64,000 bases of DNA from Trebonia sp963843745 (GTDB lineage: Bacteria; Actinomycetota; Actinomycetes; Streptosporangiales; Streptosporangiaceae), in the NCBI GenBank assembly GCA_963843745.1, contig CAWJLP010000013.1, positions 80,649 to 144,648 of the forward strand, read 5' to 3'. Below, one piece after another: positions 51,871 to 61,346 of the stretch. The notes below the pieces were generated by a model, which was not told where the DNA came from, did not search any database, and saw only the letters and a list, made by a program, of their open reading frames with translations. A program made the position numbers and the translations under genes. Each line of letters starts with the position of its first letter. Position 1 is the first letter of the stretch.

Positions 51871-53430
51871 ATGCCCGCACCGGATAGGTCCCACGCCATG
51901 GATCACATCGTGGTGATGCTGTTCGAGAACCGTTCCCTGGACAATGTGCTCGGGCACCTGTACGGCCCGGGGGACGGCAAGACCTTCGACGGGGTCATCG
52001 GCAAGGACCTGAGCAACCCCATTCCCGCGTGGGCAGAGCACGGCGCTGACCGCCAGGTCGTTCCGTACACCGTCGCCACCGATATGGATTCGCCGAACCC
52101 GGACTCGGGTGAGGAGTACTACCACACCAACACGCAGCTGTACGGCGTCCTCGATGACCATAACCGGTTCAAGATCGGTGAGGCAGTCACGGCGCCGTGG
52201 AATGCGCCGCCGCCGGGGGCGGTGCCGACGATGGACGGGTTCGTGGCCGACTACATCTCCACCTTCACCGGGGAGACGGGCCGCCAGCCCACGTATGAGG
52301 AGTACGCCCACATCATGACCGGCTGCACCCCGGAGCAGCTCCCGGTGCTCAACGGCATAGCCAGGGATTTCGGGGTCTTTGACCACTGGTTCTGCGAGGT
52401 GCCATCCCAGACGTTCATGAACCGGTCGTTCTGGACCGCGGCCACCTCGTCGGGGTTCGTGGTGAACAGCCCGATGAGCAAGTGGTTTGCCAAGAATGAC
52501 GCAGAGACGATCTTCGACCGGCTGGAGGCCCGTGGCCGGACCTGGAAGGTCTACGTCATGGAGCCGATGCCGGTCTCGTTCACCGGGGTGATCCACTATC
52601 CCCGGCTGAAGGACCGGCTCGCCACCCACTTCGTGCCGTTCGCCGAGTTCGAGAAGGACGCCGCGGAGGGCACGCTACCGGACTTTTCGCTGATCGAGCC
52701 GAACATGCTGACCGGCCACGGCGACTACCACCCGGCGTTCGGCCGCTCGTTCTCGGCCGCGGTGGACCTCAAGATGGACAACCCGTCCTCGATGCTGGCG
52801 GGCGAGGCGTTCCTGAAGCGGGTGTTCAATGCCTACCGGTCCGCCACCAGCGAGACGGGCACGAACGTGTGGAACACCGCGCTGCTGATCGGGTGGGACG
52901 AGCCGGGCGGCACCTTCGATCATGTCCCGCCGGGCCCGGTCCCGCCGCCGGACCCGGCCGCGCCCGCTGGCGAGTTCGGTTTCACCTTCGATCGCTCCGG
53001 TTACCGGGTGCCGGCCATCATAGTGTCGCCGTGGGTGGAGCCGGGGTCGGTGTACAACGAGGAGTATCGGCACACCTCGCTGATCGCCACGCTGCGGAAG
53101 ACCTGGAAGCTGGGTGAGGCGTTCACCGGGCGGGACGCCTCGGCTCGCCCGTTCGATCATGTCTTCTCGCGCGCCACGCCCCGCGACCCGGAAAGCTGGG
53201 CGGCCCCCAAGGCGCATCCTGTACCCGAATGGACGGCGGACCCGGAGGTAATCGGCCAGGCCCTGAGCAGCCTGGGCAAGGGCCTGGTACCTGCCTTCAT
53301 CGCTATGGCCCGACAGCTGGGGGTGCCCCTCCCGGCCGAACTCAACGACCCGGAAGCAACCCTGCCGCCCGGCCGCGTCGTCGGCGTCCTCCGGGACATC
53401 TCCGGCCACTTCTTCCCGCTCCTTGCCTGA
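51871..53430 (+). CDS. Phosphoesterase / phospholipase-C-type family protein
   Basis: A 519-aa member of the phosphoesterase family (acid phosphatase AcpA / PLC type). It has the opening motif DHIVVMLFENRSLDNVLG with metal-binding Glu-Asn, FDHWFCEVPSQTFMNRSFWT, LPDFSLIEPNML, LLIGWDEPGGTFDHVPPGP (second metal site) and YRVPAIIVSPWV. Characterised relatives hydrolyse phospholipids or phosphate monoesters outside the cell. This one lacks a visible Tat/Sec signal, so it may be cytoplasmic or lack its leader. No operon partner is present. Confidence 0.85.
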   Translation: MPAPDRSHAMDHIVVMLFENRSLDNVLGHLYGPGDGKTFDGVIGKDLSNPIPAWAEHGADRQVVPYTVATDMDSPNPDSGEEYYHTNTQLYGVLDDHNRFKIGEAVTAPWNAPPPGAVPTMDGFVADYISTFTGETGRQPTYEEYAHIMTGCTPEQLPVLNGIARDFGVFDHWFCEVPSQTFMNRSFWTAATSSGFVVNSPMSKWFAKNDAETIFDRLEARGRTWKVYVMEPMPVSFTGVIHYPRLKDRLATHFVPFAEFEKDAAEGTLPDFSLIEPNMLTGHGDYHPAFGRSFSAAVDLKMDNPSSMLAGEAFLKRVFNAYRSATSETGTNVWNTALLIGWDEPGGTFDHVPPGPVPPPDPAAPAGEFGFTFDRSGYRVPAIIVSPWVEPGSVYNEEYRHTSLIATLRKTWKLGEAFTGRDASARPFDHVFSRATPRDPESWAAPKAHPVPEWTADPEVIGQALSSLGKGLVPAFIAMARQLGVPLPAELNDPEATLPPGRVVGVLRDISGHFFPLLA

Positions 53431-53521
53431 GTGCGGGGAGGGCGGTAAGGCACAGGCGGCGTACCCCCACAATTCCTACGGTCCCCGGCGTCACCAAGAT
53501 CCGGTTAGCGCCGGGCCGGGG

Positions 53522-55468
53522 TTACTTCGCGTAGAGCTCGAGGCTCGGGCGCACCGCGTCAAGGGTGGTGGCGAGCTTCGCGGTGGTCATCGTCGGCGAT
53601 ACCAGCGCGCCGAAGCTGTCGTTGTCGAACCACACGCACATCGCCACGCCTTCGCCGTTCAGCTGCCTCTCGGCGCATACGGCGTCGCCGCCCAGCGATC
53701 CGGCGGGCACGACCTTCGCCCCCGGATAGCTCTGCTCGAAGCTAGCGACGGACGCGCTCGGTGAGGCCCCGGCGAGCTTGCCGCCGACGAACATGAAGAT
53801 CTGCGCGTTGGCGCCTGCCGCCGCGTTGCCCTGCTCGTACACCGCGGAGACCAGGTTCGATGCCTGCCCGGAGCTGGACTGCATCACGCTCTGGCTCAGC
53901 GAGTCGACCTTCATCTGCTTTTCCAGGTTCGCGCTGCGGGTGAACCCGTCCGCCTGGTTTGGCGCCACGACCGTGTGCGCGGGGCCGCCGGGCCCGGAGT
54001 GCATGAACTTCATCAGCACGCCGCCGATCGCGCCGGCCGCGACGACGGCGATGGCGCCCAGCGCCATCCACTGGCGGCGGTCGCCGCTGCGGCCGCGGCG
54101 GCGACCGATCGCCCGCCGGGTCGCCGTGTCGTCGGGACGCTCGATGTGATCGGTGCGGACGAACGCGGCGGGCCCCCGGACGGGCTCGGTGTCCAAGACG
54201 CCGTAGTCGCCGAAATCGTCGAACGAGGTCTCCTCGGCCCAGCTCCGCGGCCGGTCGTCCGGCGGCGTGAGCAGGCCGGTCGCCGACGGCCGCGGGCCCA
54301 TCGCGCGCATGCCGTCGATGCGCGTCTCGTCGTAGGCGGGGACGTCGAACCGCGTCTCATCGGACCGCGCCGTGCCCAGCGCACTGAGGTCCATCCGCGT
54401 CTCGTCGAGGCGCGGGCCGCTGCCGGGAGCGCCGAAAGCCGCGAATCCGGAACGGGCCGGGGCGTCCCCGCCGAACCCGTCATTCTCGTAACCGACGGGC
54501 TCGTCGTGCCGGACGTCCTCGTCGGGCAGCCACAGCCTGTCAAGCCGGGTCTCGTCGAACCGCGGCACGTCGAACCGCGTCTCGTCGGACCGCGCCGCGC
54601 CCAGCGCCCTCATGTCCATCCGCGTCTCGTCGAGGCGCGGACCGCCGCCGGGGCCGTCACGGTGCGGGCCAGGGTAGCCGCCGCCCCTGGGCCCGTCGTC
54701 GTAGCGCGGGTCGTCGTAGGAGAGCCGGTCGTAGCTCGGCTCGTCGTAGCCGAACGCCTCGAAGTCGCCGGTGCCGATGATGCCGGTCAGGTCGTAGCCC
54801 GGGCCGTCGATGCCCGGCCGGGAGTAGTCGGACCCGTTGTAGTCGGTCGGGTCGTACACCGGGGCGGCGTTGTACGCACCCGGCCCGTAGCCGTCGGGGC
54901 CGCGGTATTCGTCTGGCCGGGGGCCGTGGCTGTCGCGCCCGGGATGAGACTGCCCCGCGTCGTCGTAGCGCAGCGGCTGGTCGTAGTCCCACGCCTGCCA
55001 GCGCGAGTCGGCCTGGTATGCGTCCGGGGCCTGGTAGTCCTGCGGGGCCGGCGCGGGGTACGCCGGCCGGCCGTATCCGTTCCCTGACGGCCCTGACGGC
55101 CCTGACGGGCCGAACGGCCTGGACGGCCTGGACGGTCCTGACGGCGCGGCCGGCGGGTAACCAGGCCGAGCGTAACCGGCGTCCTGCGCCGCGGGGCCGT
55201 CGTACCCGGGGTCGAGGTAGCCGTCGTCGCCGTAGCCGGCCGCCGAGAGGTCGGCGTAGGGGTGCTGGCCCGGTGCCGCGGGCGGCTGGGGACCCCGAGC
55301 CCGGTCAGCCGGAGCGGAATAGCGGTAGTCGCCCTCGCGGTACTCCAGGTCGGAGTACCCGGTTGGCCATGAGATGTCCGGGCCGAACGGGCCACGCCGC
55401 CGGTCCTCCGGATACCTCCCATGATCAGCCTCGGTGTGCGGCCAGCCGCTCCTCATAGTGGCGATCAC
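53522..55468 (-). CDS. Large disordered membrane protein with DETRxD repeats
   Basis: 648 residues. A long disordered cytoplasmic N-terminus (1-465) is rich in Tyr, Gly, Pro and Asp, including a PSGP collagen-like run (about 117-129). It contains two 35-residue repeats (276-310 and 351-385), each with three motifs (LDETRMD, SDETRFD, then FDETRLD or YDETRID). A basic stretch (RRAIGRRRGR), one membrane helix (about 468-486) and an external C-terminal domain of about 160 residues follow. Known family: actinomycete proteins with a disordered tail and single helix, function unknown. The Thr-x-x-Asp pattern suggests kinase/FHA signalling (inference). Confidence 0.75.
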   Translation of the reverse strand: MIATMRSGWPHTEADHGRYPEDRRRGPFGPDISWPTGYSDLEYREGDYRYSAPADRARGPQPPAAPGQHPYADLSAAGYGDDGYLDPGYDGPAAQDAGYARPGYPPAAPSGPSRPSRPFGPSGPSGPSGNGYGRPAYPAPAPQDYQAPDAYQADSRWQAWDYDQPLRYDDAGQSHPGRDSHGPRPDEYRGPDGYGPGAYNAAPVYDPTDYNGSDYSRPGIDGPGYDLTGIIGTGDFEAFGYDEPSYDRLSYDDPRYDDGPRGGGYPGPHRDGPGGGPRLDETRMDMRALGAARSDETRFDVPRFDETRLDRLWLPDEDVRHDEPVGYENDGFGGDAPARSGFAAFGAPGSGPRLDETRMDLSALGTARSDETRFDVPAYDETRIDGMRAMGPRPSATGLLTPPDDRPRSWAEETSFDDFGDYGVLDTEPVRGPAAFVRTDHIERPDDTATRRAIGRRRGRSGDRRQWMALGAIAVVAAGAIGGVLMKFMHSGPGGPAHTVVAPNQADGFTRSANLEKQMKVDSLSQSVMQSSSGQASNLVSAVYEQGNAAAGANAQIFMFVGGKLAGASPSASVASFEQSYPGAKVVPAGSLGGDAVCAERQLNGEGVAMCVWFDNDSFGALVSPTMTTAKLATTLDAVRPSLELYAK

Positions 55469-55531
55469 CTCATGTCTGAAGTACCTGCGCGGGCAAGGTC
55501 ACAACATCATCTCGGAACACACACATCTCCG

Positions 55532-57280
55532 CTACCAGAACGGCCACATCGGCGTGTCGTGTCGCAGTAAAACCGGATGAACCAGCAGTAACACGGACAC
55601 CTTCTCTGCCGTTATAGGCCTCGTCCGAGTCTCAAACGTAGCGCCCTCGAAGCGCCGATGAGGGGATAACGCGCTGCCGATGTCGCGGCGCCGCAAGGCC
55701 GCGAGGCCAGTCCCGCCGAGGACGACGGCGATCACGGAGAGCCAGAACAGCGGCGACGCGGACACCGTGCCGCCAGGCAGCCGCGGCACGTGGGTGAACG
55801 GGGAGATGTCGAGCACCCAGTGGGACAGCTGGATCACCTGGCCGAAGATGTTCAGGGCGACCGCGAGGCCGACCACGGTCCAGCTCACCGCGGCCGACAC
55901 CTGCGGCAGCAGCCCGAACACGGCGATCGCCACTCCCGCGATCACCAGCGCCGCCGGCAGCTCGGCCAGCCCGGCGCCGAGCATGCGAGTCACCTGGCCG
56001 CCGGTGCCGCCCGCGCGCAGGCCGTAGCCAAGGCCGGTCGCGGCGCCGGCGATCGCCAGCAGCACGGTCGTCCCGGCGACGGCGACCACCACGTGGCTGA
56101 GCCCCCAGCGCACCCTGCCGACCGCGCCGGCCAGCACCGGGTCCGCGCGGCCCTCGGTCTCCTCTGTGCGCAGCCGCAGCGCCGCGGACACCGCGTAGCC
56201 GGCCGCCCCGAGGCCGGCCAGCAGCATCAGCGAGGCCAGGTACGCGTTCACGATCGCGGCCTGCCCGCCGAGCCTGGTGAACTCCTTATCCAGCACGCCG
56301 CTGCTGCCGACGAGCTGCCCGATCCCCTTCCCCGCCGCGCCGCAGACCGCGAAGAGAATCGCGTACCCGGCCGCCCAGCCCGCCAGCGTCCCCCACTGCA
56401 GCCGCCAGGCCAGCGAGAACGGGCCGCGCAGCCATCCCGACGCGAACGGCCTGCCGGGCCGGTCGGGCAGCAGGCCCGCCCCGTAGTCCCGGCGCGCGGC
56501 GAGCGCGAACGCGAGCCCGACGCCGGCGGCGCACAGCGCGAGAGGCAGCGCCAGCACCCACCACCGCTCGCCGGCGAACGGCCGGATTTCCTCCGTCCAG
56601 CCGAGCGGCAGCACCCACGTGAGCCACCCGGGGCCGCCTGCCCCGGCGGAGTCGCCGACCGCCCTGGCCAGGAACGCGACGCCGAGCACCCCGAAGGCGA
56701 GGCCGCGCGCGGCTCGCGCGCCCGACGTGAGCTGCGCGGTCACCGCGGCGAGGCCGGCGAACGCCAGCCCGCAGGTGCCGATCGCCAGCGATAGCGCCAC
56801 CGACCCCGCGGCCGGCAGCCCGAGCAGCGGGAGCACAACGCACAGCACCGCGGCGATCACCACGTTGGCGAGGGCCGCGACCCCGATCGCGGACGCCAGC
56901 GGCGCCTGCCGTCCGACCCGCGCCGAGCCGATCAGCTCGAGCCGCCCGGCCTCCTCATCCGCCCTGCTGTGCCTGATGACGATGAAGACGCTCATCAGGG
57001 CGGCGAACAGCCCGCCCCAGACGCCGTACCGCCAGGCGGCGAGCGCGCCGGCCGAGGTCCCGTTCAGCCGGCCGTAGAGGAACAGCAGCGCCGGGTTGCC
57101 CTCCGCGGACGCGACGAGCGCGGCCCGCGAGGACGCCGTCTTGTACAGCTTGACGAACGCGTAGGCGTTGGCCGCGACGCCGAGCACGATCACGTAGATC
57201 CAGACGGGCAGCATGATCCTGTCCCGGCGCAGGGCCAGCTTCGCCAGGGCCGTCGTGCCGGTCAGCGAGCCGGTCGTCAT
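55532..57280 (-). CDS. ABC transporter permease (tetronasin-type exporter)
   Basis: 582 residues with about twelve hydrophobic helices in two similar halves, as in TnrB3-like ABC-2 permeases. It starts MTTGSLTGTTALAKLALRRD; RHSRADEEAGRLELIGSARV and LRTEETEGRADPVLAGAVGR are the paired cytoplasmic loops, both with the E(E/T)xGR motif. The start is ATG 57280, overlapping the ATPase stop by 4 nt. The C-terminal end continues past the usual length with a hydrophilic tail to 55532. It exports a drug or natural product with the adjacent ATPase. Confidence 0.88.
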   Translation of the reverse strand: MTTGSLTGTTALAKLALRRDRIMLPVWIYVIVLGVAANAYAFVKLYKTASSRAALVASAEGNPALLFLYGRLNGTSAGALAAWRYGVWGGLFAALMSVFIVIRHSRADEEAGRLELIGSARVGRQAPLASAIGVAALANVVIAAVLCVVLPLLGLPAAGSVALSLAIGTCGLAFAGLAAVTAQLTSGARAARGLAFGVLGVAFLARAVGDSAGAGGPGWLTWVLPLGWTEEIRPFAGERWWVLALPLALCAAGVGLAFALAARRDYGAGLLPDRPGRPFASGWLRGPFSLAWRLQWGTLAGWAAGYAILFAVCGAAGKGIGQLVGSSGVLDKEFTRLGGQAAIVNAYLASLMLLAGLGAAGYAVSAALRLRTEETEGRADPVLAGAVGRVRWGLSHVVVAVAGTTVLLAIAGAATGLGYGLRAGGTGGQVTRMLGAGLAELPAALVIAGVAIAVFGLLPQVSAAVSWTVVGLAVALNIFGQVIQLSHWVLDISPFTHVPRLPGGTVSASPLFWLSVIAVVLGGTGLAALRRRDIGSALSPHRRFEGATFETRTRPITAEKVSVLLLVHPVLLRHDTPMWPFW

Positions 57281-58191
57281 TGGACAGTCGCCACCGTACG
57301 TTCCGAATAATGCCGCAGGAACAACTCCTCGAGAGTCGGCGGACGGCAGGTGAGAGTCCGCACTCCGACGGCTGACAGGCGGCCGAGCACGTCGTTCAGC
57401 GCGGCGTTGTCCACCTCGCAGCGCAGCCGGAAGCCGCCGTCCACCTTGCCGACGACCGCATCGTGCACGCCGGCCAGGCCGTCGGCCGTGAAGGGGCCGC
57501 TGAGCTCGGCGTCGATCGTGGTCCTGGTGAGGTGCCGCATGTCCGCCAGGGTCCCGGTCTCCACCGTCCGCCCGGCCCTGATGATCGTGACCCGGTCGGC
57601 GAGCGCCTCGGCCTCGGCGAGGATGTGGCTGGACAGCAGCACGGTCCGGCCCTGATGCCGCTCGGCGTTGACGCAGTCGCGGAAGTTCGCCTCCATCAGC
57701 GGGTCGAGGCCGGACGTCGGCTCGTCGAGGATCAGCAGCTCGGCGTCGCTGGCGAGGGCGGCGATCAGCGCGACCTTCTGCCTGTTGCCCTTGGAGTAGG
57801 CGCGGGCCTTCTTCGACGGGTCGAGGTCGAAGCGCTCGATGAGCTCCTGGCGGCGCTTCGGATCGTGCTTGCCGCCGCGCAGCCGGGCGAGCAGGTCGAT
57901 GATCTCCCCGCCGGTCAGCCCTGGCCACAGCGTCACGTCGCCTGGCACGTAGGCGAGCCTGCTGTGCAGCGTGGTGGCGTCCCGCCACGGGTCGCCGCCG
58001 AGCAGCGAGACCTCGCCGCCGTCGCGCCGCAGCAGGCCGAGGAGGATGCGGATGGTGGTGGTCTTGCCCGCGCCGTTCGGGCCGAGGAAGGCGTGCACCT
58101 CGCCGTCGCGAACGGTCAGGTCCAGCCCGTCGAGCGCTGTCGCGCGTCCGAAGCGCTTGCGCAGGCCGTTCGCCTCAATAGCGTTCGCCAT
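57277..58191 (-). CDS. ABC transporter ATP-binding protein (drug-exporter type)
   Basis: A 304-aa ATPase. It has Walker A LGPNGAGKTTT, Q-loop YVPGDVTLWPGLTGGE, signature YSKGNRQKVALIAAL, Walker B LLILDEPTSGLDPLM, H-loop SSHILAEAEALAD, and the DrrA-type C-terminal extension. It pairs with the permease encoded next. Its promoter region contains the 17-nt motif at 58211-58227 that also precedes the GbsR-type regulator at 61384. Confidence 0.93.
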   Translation of the reverse strand: MANAIEANGLRKRFGRATALDGLDLTVRDGEVHAFLGPNGAGKTTTIRILLGLLRRDGGEVSLLGGDPWRDATTLHSRLAYVPGDVTLWPGLTGGEIIDLLARLRGGKHDPKRRQELIERFDLDPSKKARAYSKGNRQKVALIAALASDAELLILDEPTSGLDPLMEANFRDCVNAERHQGRTVLLSSHILAEAEALADRVTIIRAGRTVETGTLADMRHLTRTTIDAELSGPFTADGLAGVHDAVVGKVDGGFRLRCEVDNAALNDVLGRLSAVGVRTLTCRPPTLEELFLRHYSERTVATVQ

Positions 58192-58210
58192 GGTGCCCAG
58201 CCTACCGAGA

Positions 58211-58227
58211 ATTCAGAACCTTGTGAA
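58211..58227. promoter_or_regulatory. Candidate GbsR/MarR operator before the ABC exporter
   Basis: ATTCAGAACCTTGTGAA matches the site at 61347-61363 at 16 of 17 bases. The dyad TTCAnAAn/nTTnTGAA fits a winged-helix dimer. It lies 20 nt upstream of the exporter ATG and within its likely promoter. Confidence 0.7.
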
Positions 58228-58235
58228 TTTTGCAA

Positions 58236-58258
58236 ACGTCCCGCTTATGAAGGGACGT
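58236..58258 (-). terminator. Hairpin at the end of uxuB
   Basis: ACGTCCC/GGGACGT (58236-58242 with 58252-58258), 9-nt loop, overlaps the uxuB TAA. On the minus strand it is followed by TTGCAAAATT. It separates uxuB from the exporter operator. Confidence 0.55.
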
Positions 58259-59820
58259 TAGGCCTCGGCCAGCAGCGCCGCCGCGGTGCCGCGGGCGCCG
58301 TCGCGGGCGAGCCGGCCCAGCTGCCCGGCGACCAGCTCGCGGAACACCTCCGACTCCGCCAGCTCGCCGAACACCGCGCTGATGCCAAGCAGCGCTTCGG
58401 CTACCCGGCCCGCCTGATCGGCGGAGACCGTCTCCCCGTCGACGCCGGCTTCGGCGAGCCGGGCGCGGAACACGTCCGCCATCGGGTCGTCGACGGGGAA
58501 CGGCCGGCCATCGTCCGCGCGCTGCGTCCACACGTGCCGCATCCAGGCGGCGAAGGCCAGCGTCGCCCACACGGGAGTCGCGCCCGCGGCCAGCCGGTCC
58601 GCGATCGTGTCACGCAGCCGGTAGGGCAGCTTCTGGCTGCCGTCCATGGCGACCTGCGCGCACCGGTACCGCAGCGCCGTGTTGCCGAACCGGCGGAGCA
58701 CCTGCGCCGCGTAGTCGCCCAGGTCCATGCCCGGTGGCGCCGTCAGGGTCGGCGCGAGGTCGGTGGTCATCAGCCGCTGCGCGTAGGCGGCGAGCACGTC
58801 GTCGGCGACCGCCTCCGCGATGAACTCGTAGCCGGCGAGGCCGCCCAGGTAGGCGACCGCCGAATGCGTGCCGTTCAGCATCCGCAGCTTGACCTTCTCG
58901 TACGGCTCGACGTCCGGAACGAGCTGCGCCCCCGCCCGCTCCCACGCGGGGCGCGGGCCGGCGAAGCTGTCCTCGATGACCCACTGGGTGAACGGCTCGG
59001 CCACCACCGCCGCCAGGTCACGCACGCTGAGCAAGGCGGCCACGTCCGCCAGGTCGGCGTCCGTGGTCGCGGGCGCGATCCGGTCCACCATGGTGGCGGG
59101 AAAGGCGACCCGCGCGCCGATCCAGTCCGGCAAGGCGCCTGATCGCGCCCCGTCGGGGTGCCTGGCGCCCCCGGCCGCCCACGCGTGCGCGTAGTCCAGC
59201 ACGAGGCCGCGCACCGTCGGCCCGTTGGACGGCAGGTTGTCGCAGCACACCACGGTGACCGGCGCGGCGCCCGTCGCCGCGCGGGCCGCCAGCCCGGCGG
59301 TGAGCTGGCCGATCACCGTGCGCGGCGGGCGCCCGGCCAGGTCGGCGGCGATTTCCTCGTCGGTCAGCCGCAGCCGTCGCGTGGCCGGGTCGTACCGGTA
59401 GCCCTTCTCCGACACGGTGAGGCTGACGATGCTCACCTCGGGGTCGGCGATCCGCGCGGCGACCGCGGCGGGATCGCCGCCGCCGAACATCACCTCGCGG
59501 ACCGCGCCGATCACCCGCGGGCTGGCGTCCGCGCCGTCCCGCACGAGCAGCGTGTACAGGCAGTCCTGCGGCGCGAGCTGCTGCGCGACCCGCGGGCTGC
59601 GCTGCGTCACGCCGCAGCTTCCCCAGTCGCCGGACTGCTCCGTGTAGTACGCCTGGTGCGCCCGGTGGAACGCGCCGATGCCGAGATGCACGATGCGGAC
59701 CCGGCGCTGCCGGGGGTCGATGGCCGGACGGTAGGCGGCGGGTACCCGGGTCAGCCCGGCGAGGCTGAGCCGCGGGCCGCCGTCATCATTGATCCCGAAC
59801 GGGCCCGTGGTGACACTCAC
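58258..59820 (-). CDS. uxuB: Mannitol dehydrogenase family / fructuronate reductase
   Basis: A 520-aa NAD-dependent long-chain polyol dehydrogenase. The N-terminal Rossmann motif is VHLGIGAFHRAHQAYY, with SIVSLTVSEKGYRYD, VVCCDNLPSNGPTVRG, catalytic KLRMLNGTHSAVAYLG and RFGNTALRYRCAQVAMDGSQ later. Next to uxaC it most likely reduces D-fructuronate to D-mannonate in hexuronate breakdown; mannitol or arabinitol are alternatives. The start is GTG 59820, overlapping the uxaC stop as GTGA. Confidence 0.87.
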   Translation of the reverse strand: MSVTTGPFGINDDGGPRLSLAGLTRVPAAYRPAIDPRQRRVRIVHLGIGAFHRAHQAYYTEQSGDWGSCGVTQRSPRVAQQLAPQDCLYTLLVRDGADASPRVIGAVREVMFGGGDPAAVAARIADPEVSIVSLTVSEKGYRYDPATRRLRLTDEEIAADLAGRPPRTVIGQLTAGLAARAATGAAPVTVVCCDNLPSNGPTVRGLVLDYAHAWAAGGARHPDGARSGALPDWIGARVAFPATMVDRIAPATTDADLADVAALLSVRDLAAVVAEPFTQWVIEDSFAGPRPAWERAGAQLVPDVEPYEKVKLRMLNGTHSAVAYLGGLAGYEFIAEAVADDVLAAYAQRLMTTDLAPTLTAPPGMDLGDYAAQVLRRFGNTALRYRCAQVAMDGSQKLPYRLRDTIADRLAAGATPVWATLAFAAWMRHVWTQRADDGRPFPVDDPMADVFRARLAEAGVDGETVSADQAGRVAEALLGISAVFGELAESEVFRELVAGQLGRLARDGARGTAAALLAEA

Positions 59821-61311
59821 AGCGCATCGCTCCCGGTGCCGGGGCCGTCCAGCCGGTAGGCGCGCTTCGGCAGCCGGTAGGCGAGGTCGCGGGCGACCTC
59901 GGCCGCCTCGCCGGCGGGCAGCCTGTCCTCGGCCACCAGCCTGGCGAGGAACCCGCAGTCGACGCGGCGCGCCACGTCGTGCCGCACCGGGATCGACGGG
60001 AACGCGCGGGTGTCGTCGGTGAACCCGACCGTGTTGTAGAAGCCCGCCGTCTCGGTGGTCAGCTCGCGGTAGCGGCGCATGCCTTCCGGGCTGTCGTAGA
60101 ACCACCAGGGCGGCCCGAGGTACACGGCGGGGTACACCCCGGCGATCGGCGCCAGCTCCCGCGAGTACGCCGACTCGTCGAGGGTGAACAGGATCAGCCG
60201 CAGCCGCGGGTCGTCGCCGAACCGGTCGAGCAGCGGGCGCAGCGCGTGCACGTAGTCGGTCGCGGCGGGGATGTCCCCGCCCGAGTCCGGGCCGAACTCG
60301 GCATACAGGTACCTGTCCCGATTGCGCTGCGCCCCAGGGTGCAGCTGCATCACGAGGCCATCGTCCACGGACATCCGCGCCGACTCGGTGAGCAGCTGCG
60401 CCCGGAACAGCTCCGCGTCGCCGGGGTCGGGGCCGTCCTTGGCGGCGTCCCGCAGCAGCCGGCCGTACAGCCGGGCCGCGTCGGCGGGTTCCAGGTCCGC
60501 GGTCTGGGCGGTCGGCGTGCCGTGGTCGGTGGCGGTCGCCCCGGCCCGCTTGAAATCCTCGCGCCGCCGCGCCAGCGCCTCTAGATAGCCGGTATACGAC
60601 CCGATGTCAGTGCCGGTAATCTCCCCGAGCCTAGCGATGGACTGCAGCCAGCCCGGCCGGCTGGGGTCGGTGACCGCGTCGGGCCGGAAGGTGGGGATGA
60701 CGCGGGGGGATACGGGGGGGCGGCCAGCCCCCCGTGCGCGGGGGGACCCCGTGGGGACCATCGCCCCCCGGGGCGGATTGCGCCAGCTTGGCGTGATGCT
60801 CGAGGCTGTCAAGCGGCGAGTCGGTGGTGGCGAGCACCTCGATGCCGAACCGGCGCAGCAGCGCGCGCGGCCGGAACTCGGGCTCCGCGACCCGGGCGGC
60901 CAGCTCGTCGTACACCTCGTCCGCGGTGGCCGGCCCGAGCGGGCGCGCCACGCCGAAGATCTCGTCCAGCGACTGCTCGAGCCACAGCCGGCTCGGCGTG
61001 CCGCGGAACAGGTACCAGTGCTCGCAGAAGGTCCGCCACGCCTCGCGCGGGCCGGCGTGCACCCGGCCGTCGCGATCGGGCACGCCCAGCCGCAGCGGCG
61101 ATATGCCCTGGCTGTACAGCATGCGGGTGAGGTAGTGGTCGGGCGTGACGAACAGCGCGGCCGGGTCGGGCAGCGGCACGTCGTCGGCGAGCATCGCCGG
61201 GTCGACATGGCCGTGCGGGCTGATCAGCGGCAGGCCGCGGACCTCCGCGTACAGTTCGCGGGCGATCGCCCGCGTCGTCGGGTCGGCGGGGAACAGCCGG
61301 TCCTGATCCAT
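59817..61311 (-). pseudogene. uxaC: Glucuronate isomerase with in-frame insertion and a G7-tract frameshift
   Basis: Uronate isomerase (glucuronate to fructuronate), amidohydrolase-like TIM barrel. The N-terminal part from ATG 61311 has LPLISPHGHVDPAMLADDVP (metal HxH), HWYLFRGTPSRLWLEQSLDE and VLATTDSPLDSLEHHAKLA. The C-terminal part has VIPTFRPDAVTDPSRPGW, FRAQLLTESARMSVDDGLVM, QLHPGAQRN and PSIPVRHDVARRVDCGFLA. Between them lies a Gly/Pro-rich insert of about 23 residues (near 60702-60776), and the frame changes at a run of seven G (60714-60720). With six G the whole gene is open. It heads the uxaC-uxuB operon and is divergent from the GbsR-type regulator. Confidence 0.85.
60702..60776. 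repeat. GC-palindromic insertion inside uxaC
   Basis: It is made of C/G homopolymer dyads: CCCCCCG-TGCG-CGGGGGG, repeated GGGGACC words, and CGCCCCCCGGGGCG. It corresponds exactly to the extra low-complexity peptide absent from normal glucuronate isomerases and so looks like a small inserted palindromic element. Confidence 0.65.
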
Positions 61312-61346
61312 ACTGTGCCCTCCTAGGCAGACGCGATCATCGCATA

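Noticed and set aside
53975..55087. 370-residue valine-rich plus-strand frame opposite the DETRxD protein
   Set aside because: Its regularity mirrors the repetitive minus-strand gene; no start signal or family.
57463..59142. 559-residue plus-strand open frame across the exporter ATPase and uxuB
   Set aside because: It spans two well-supported genes on the other strand and is compositionally a shadow.
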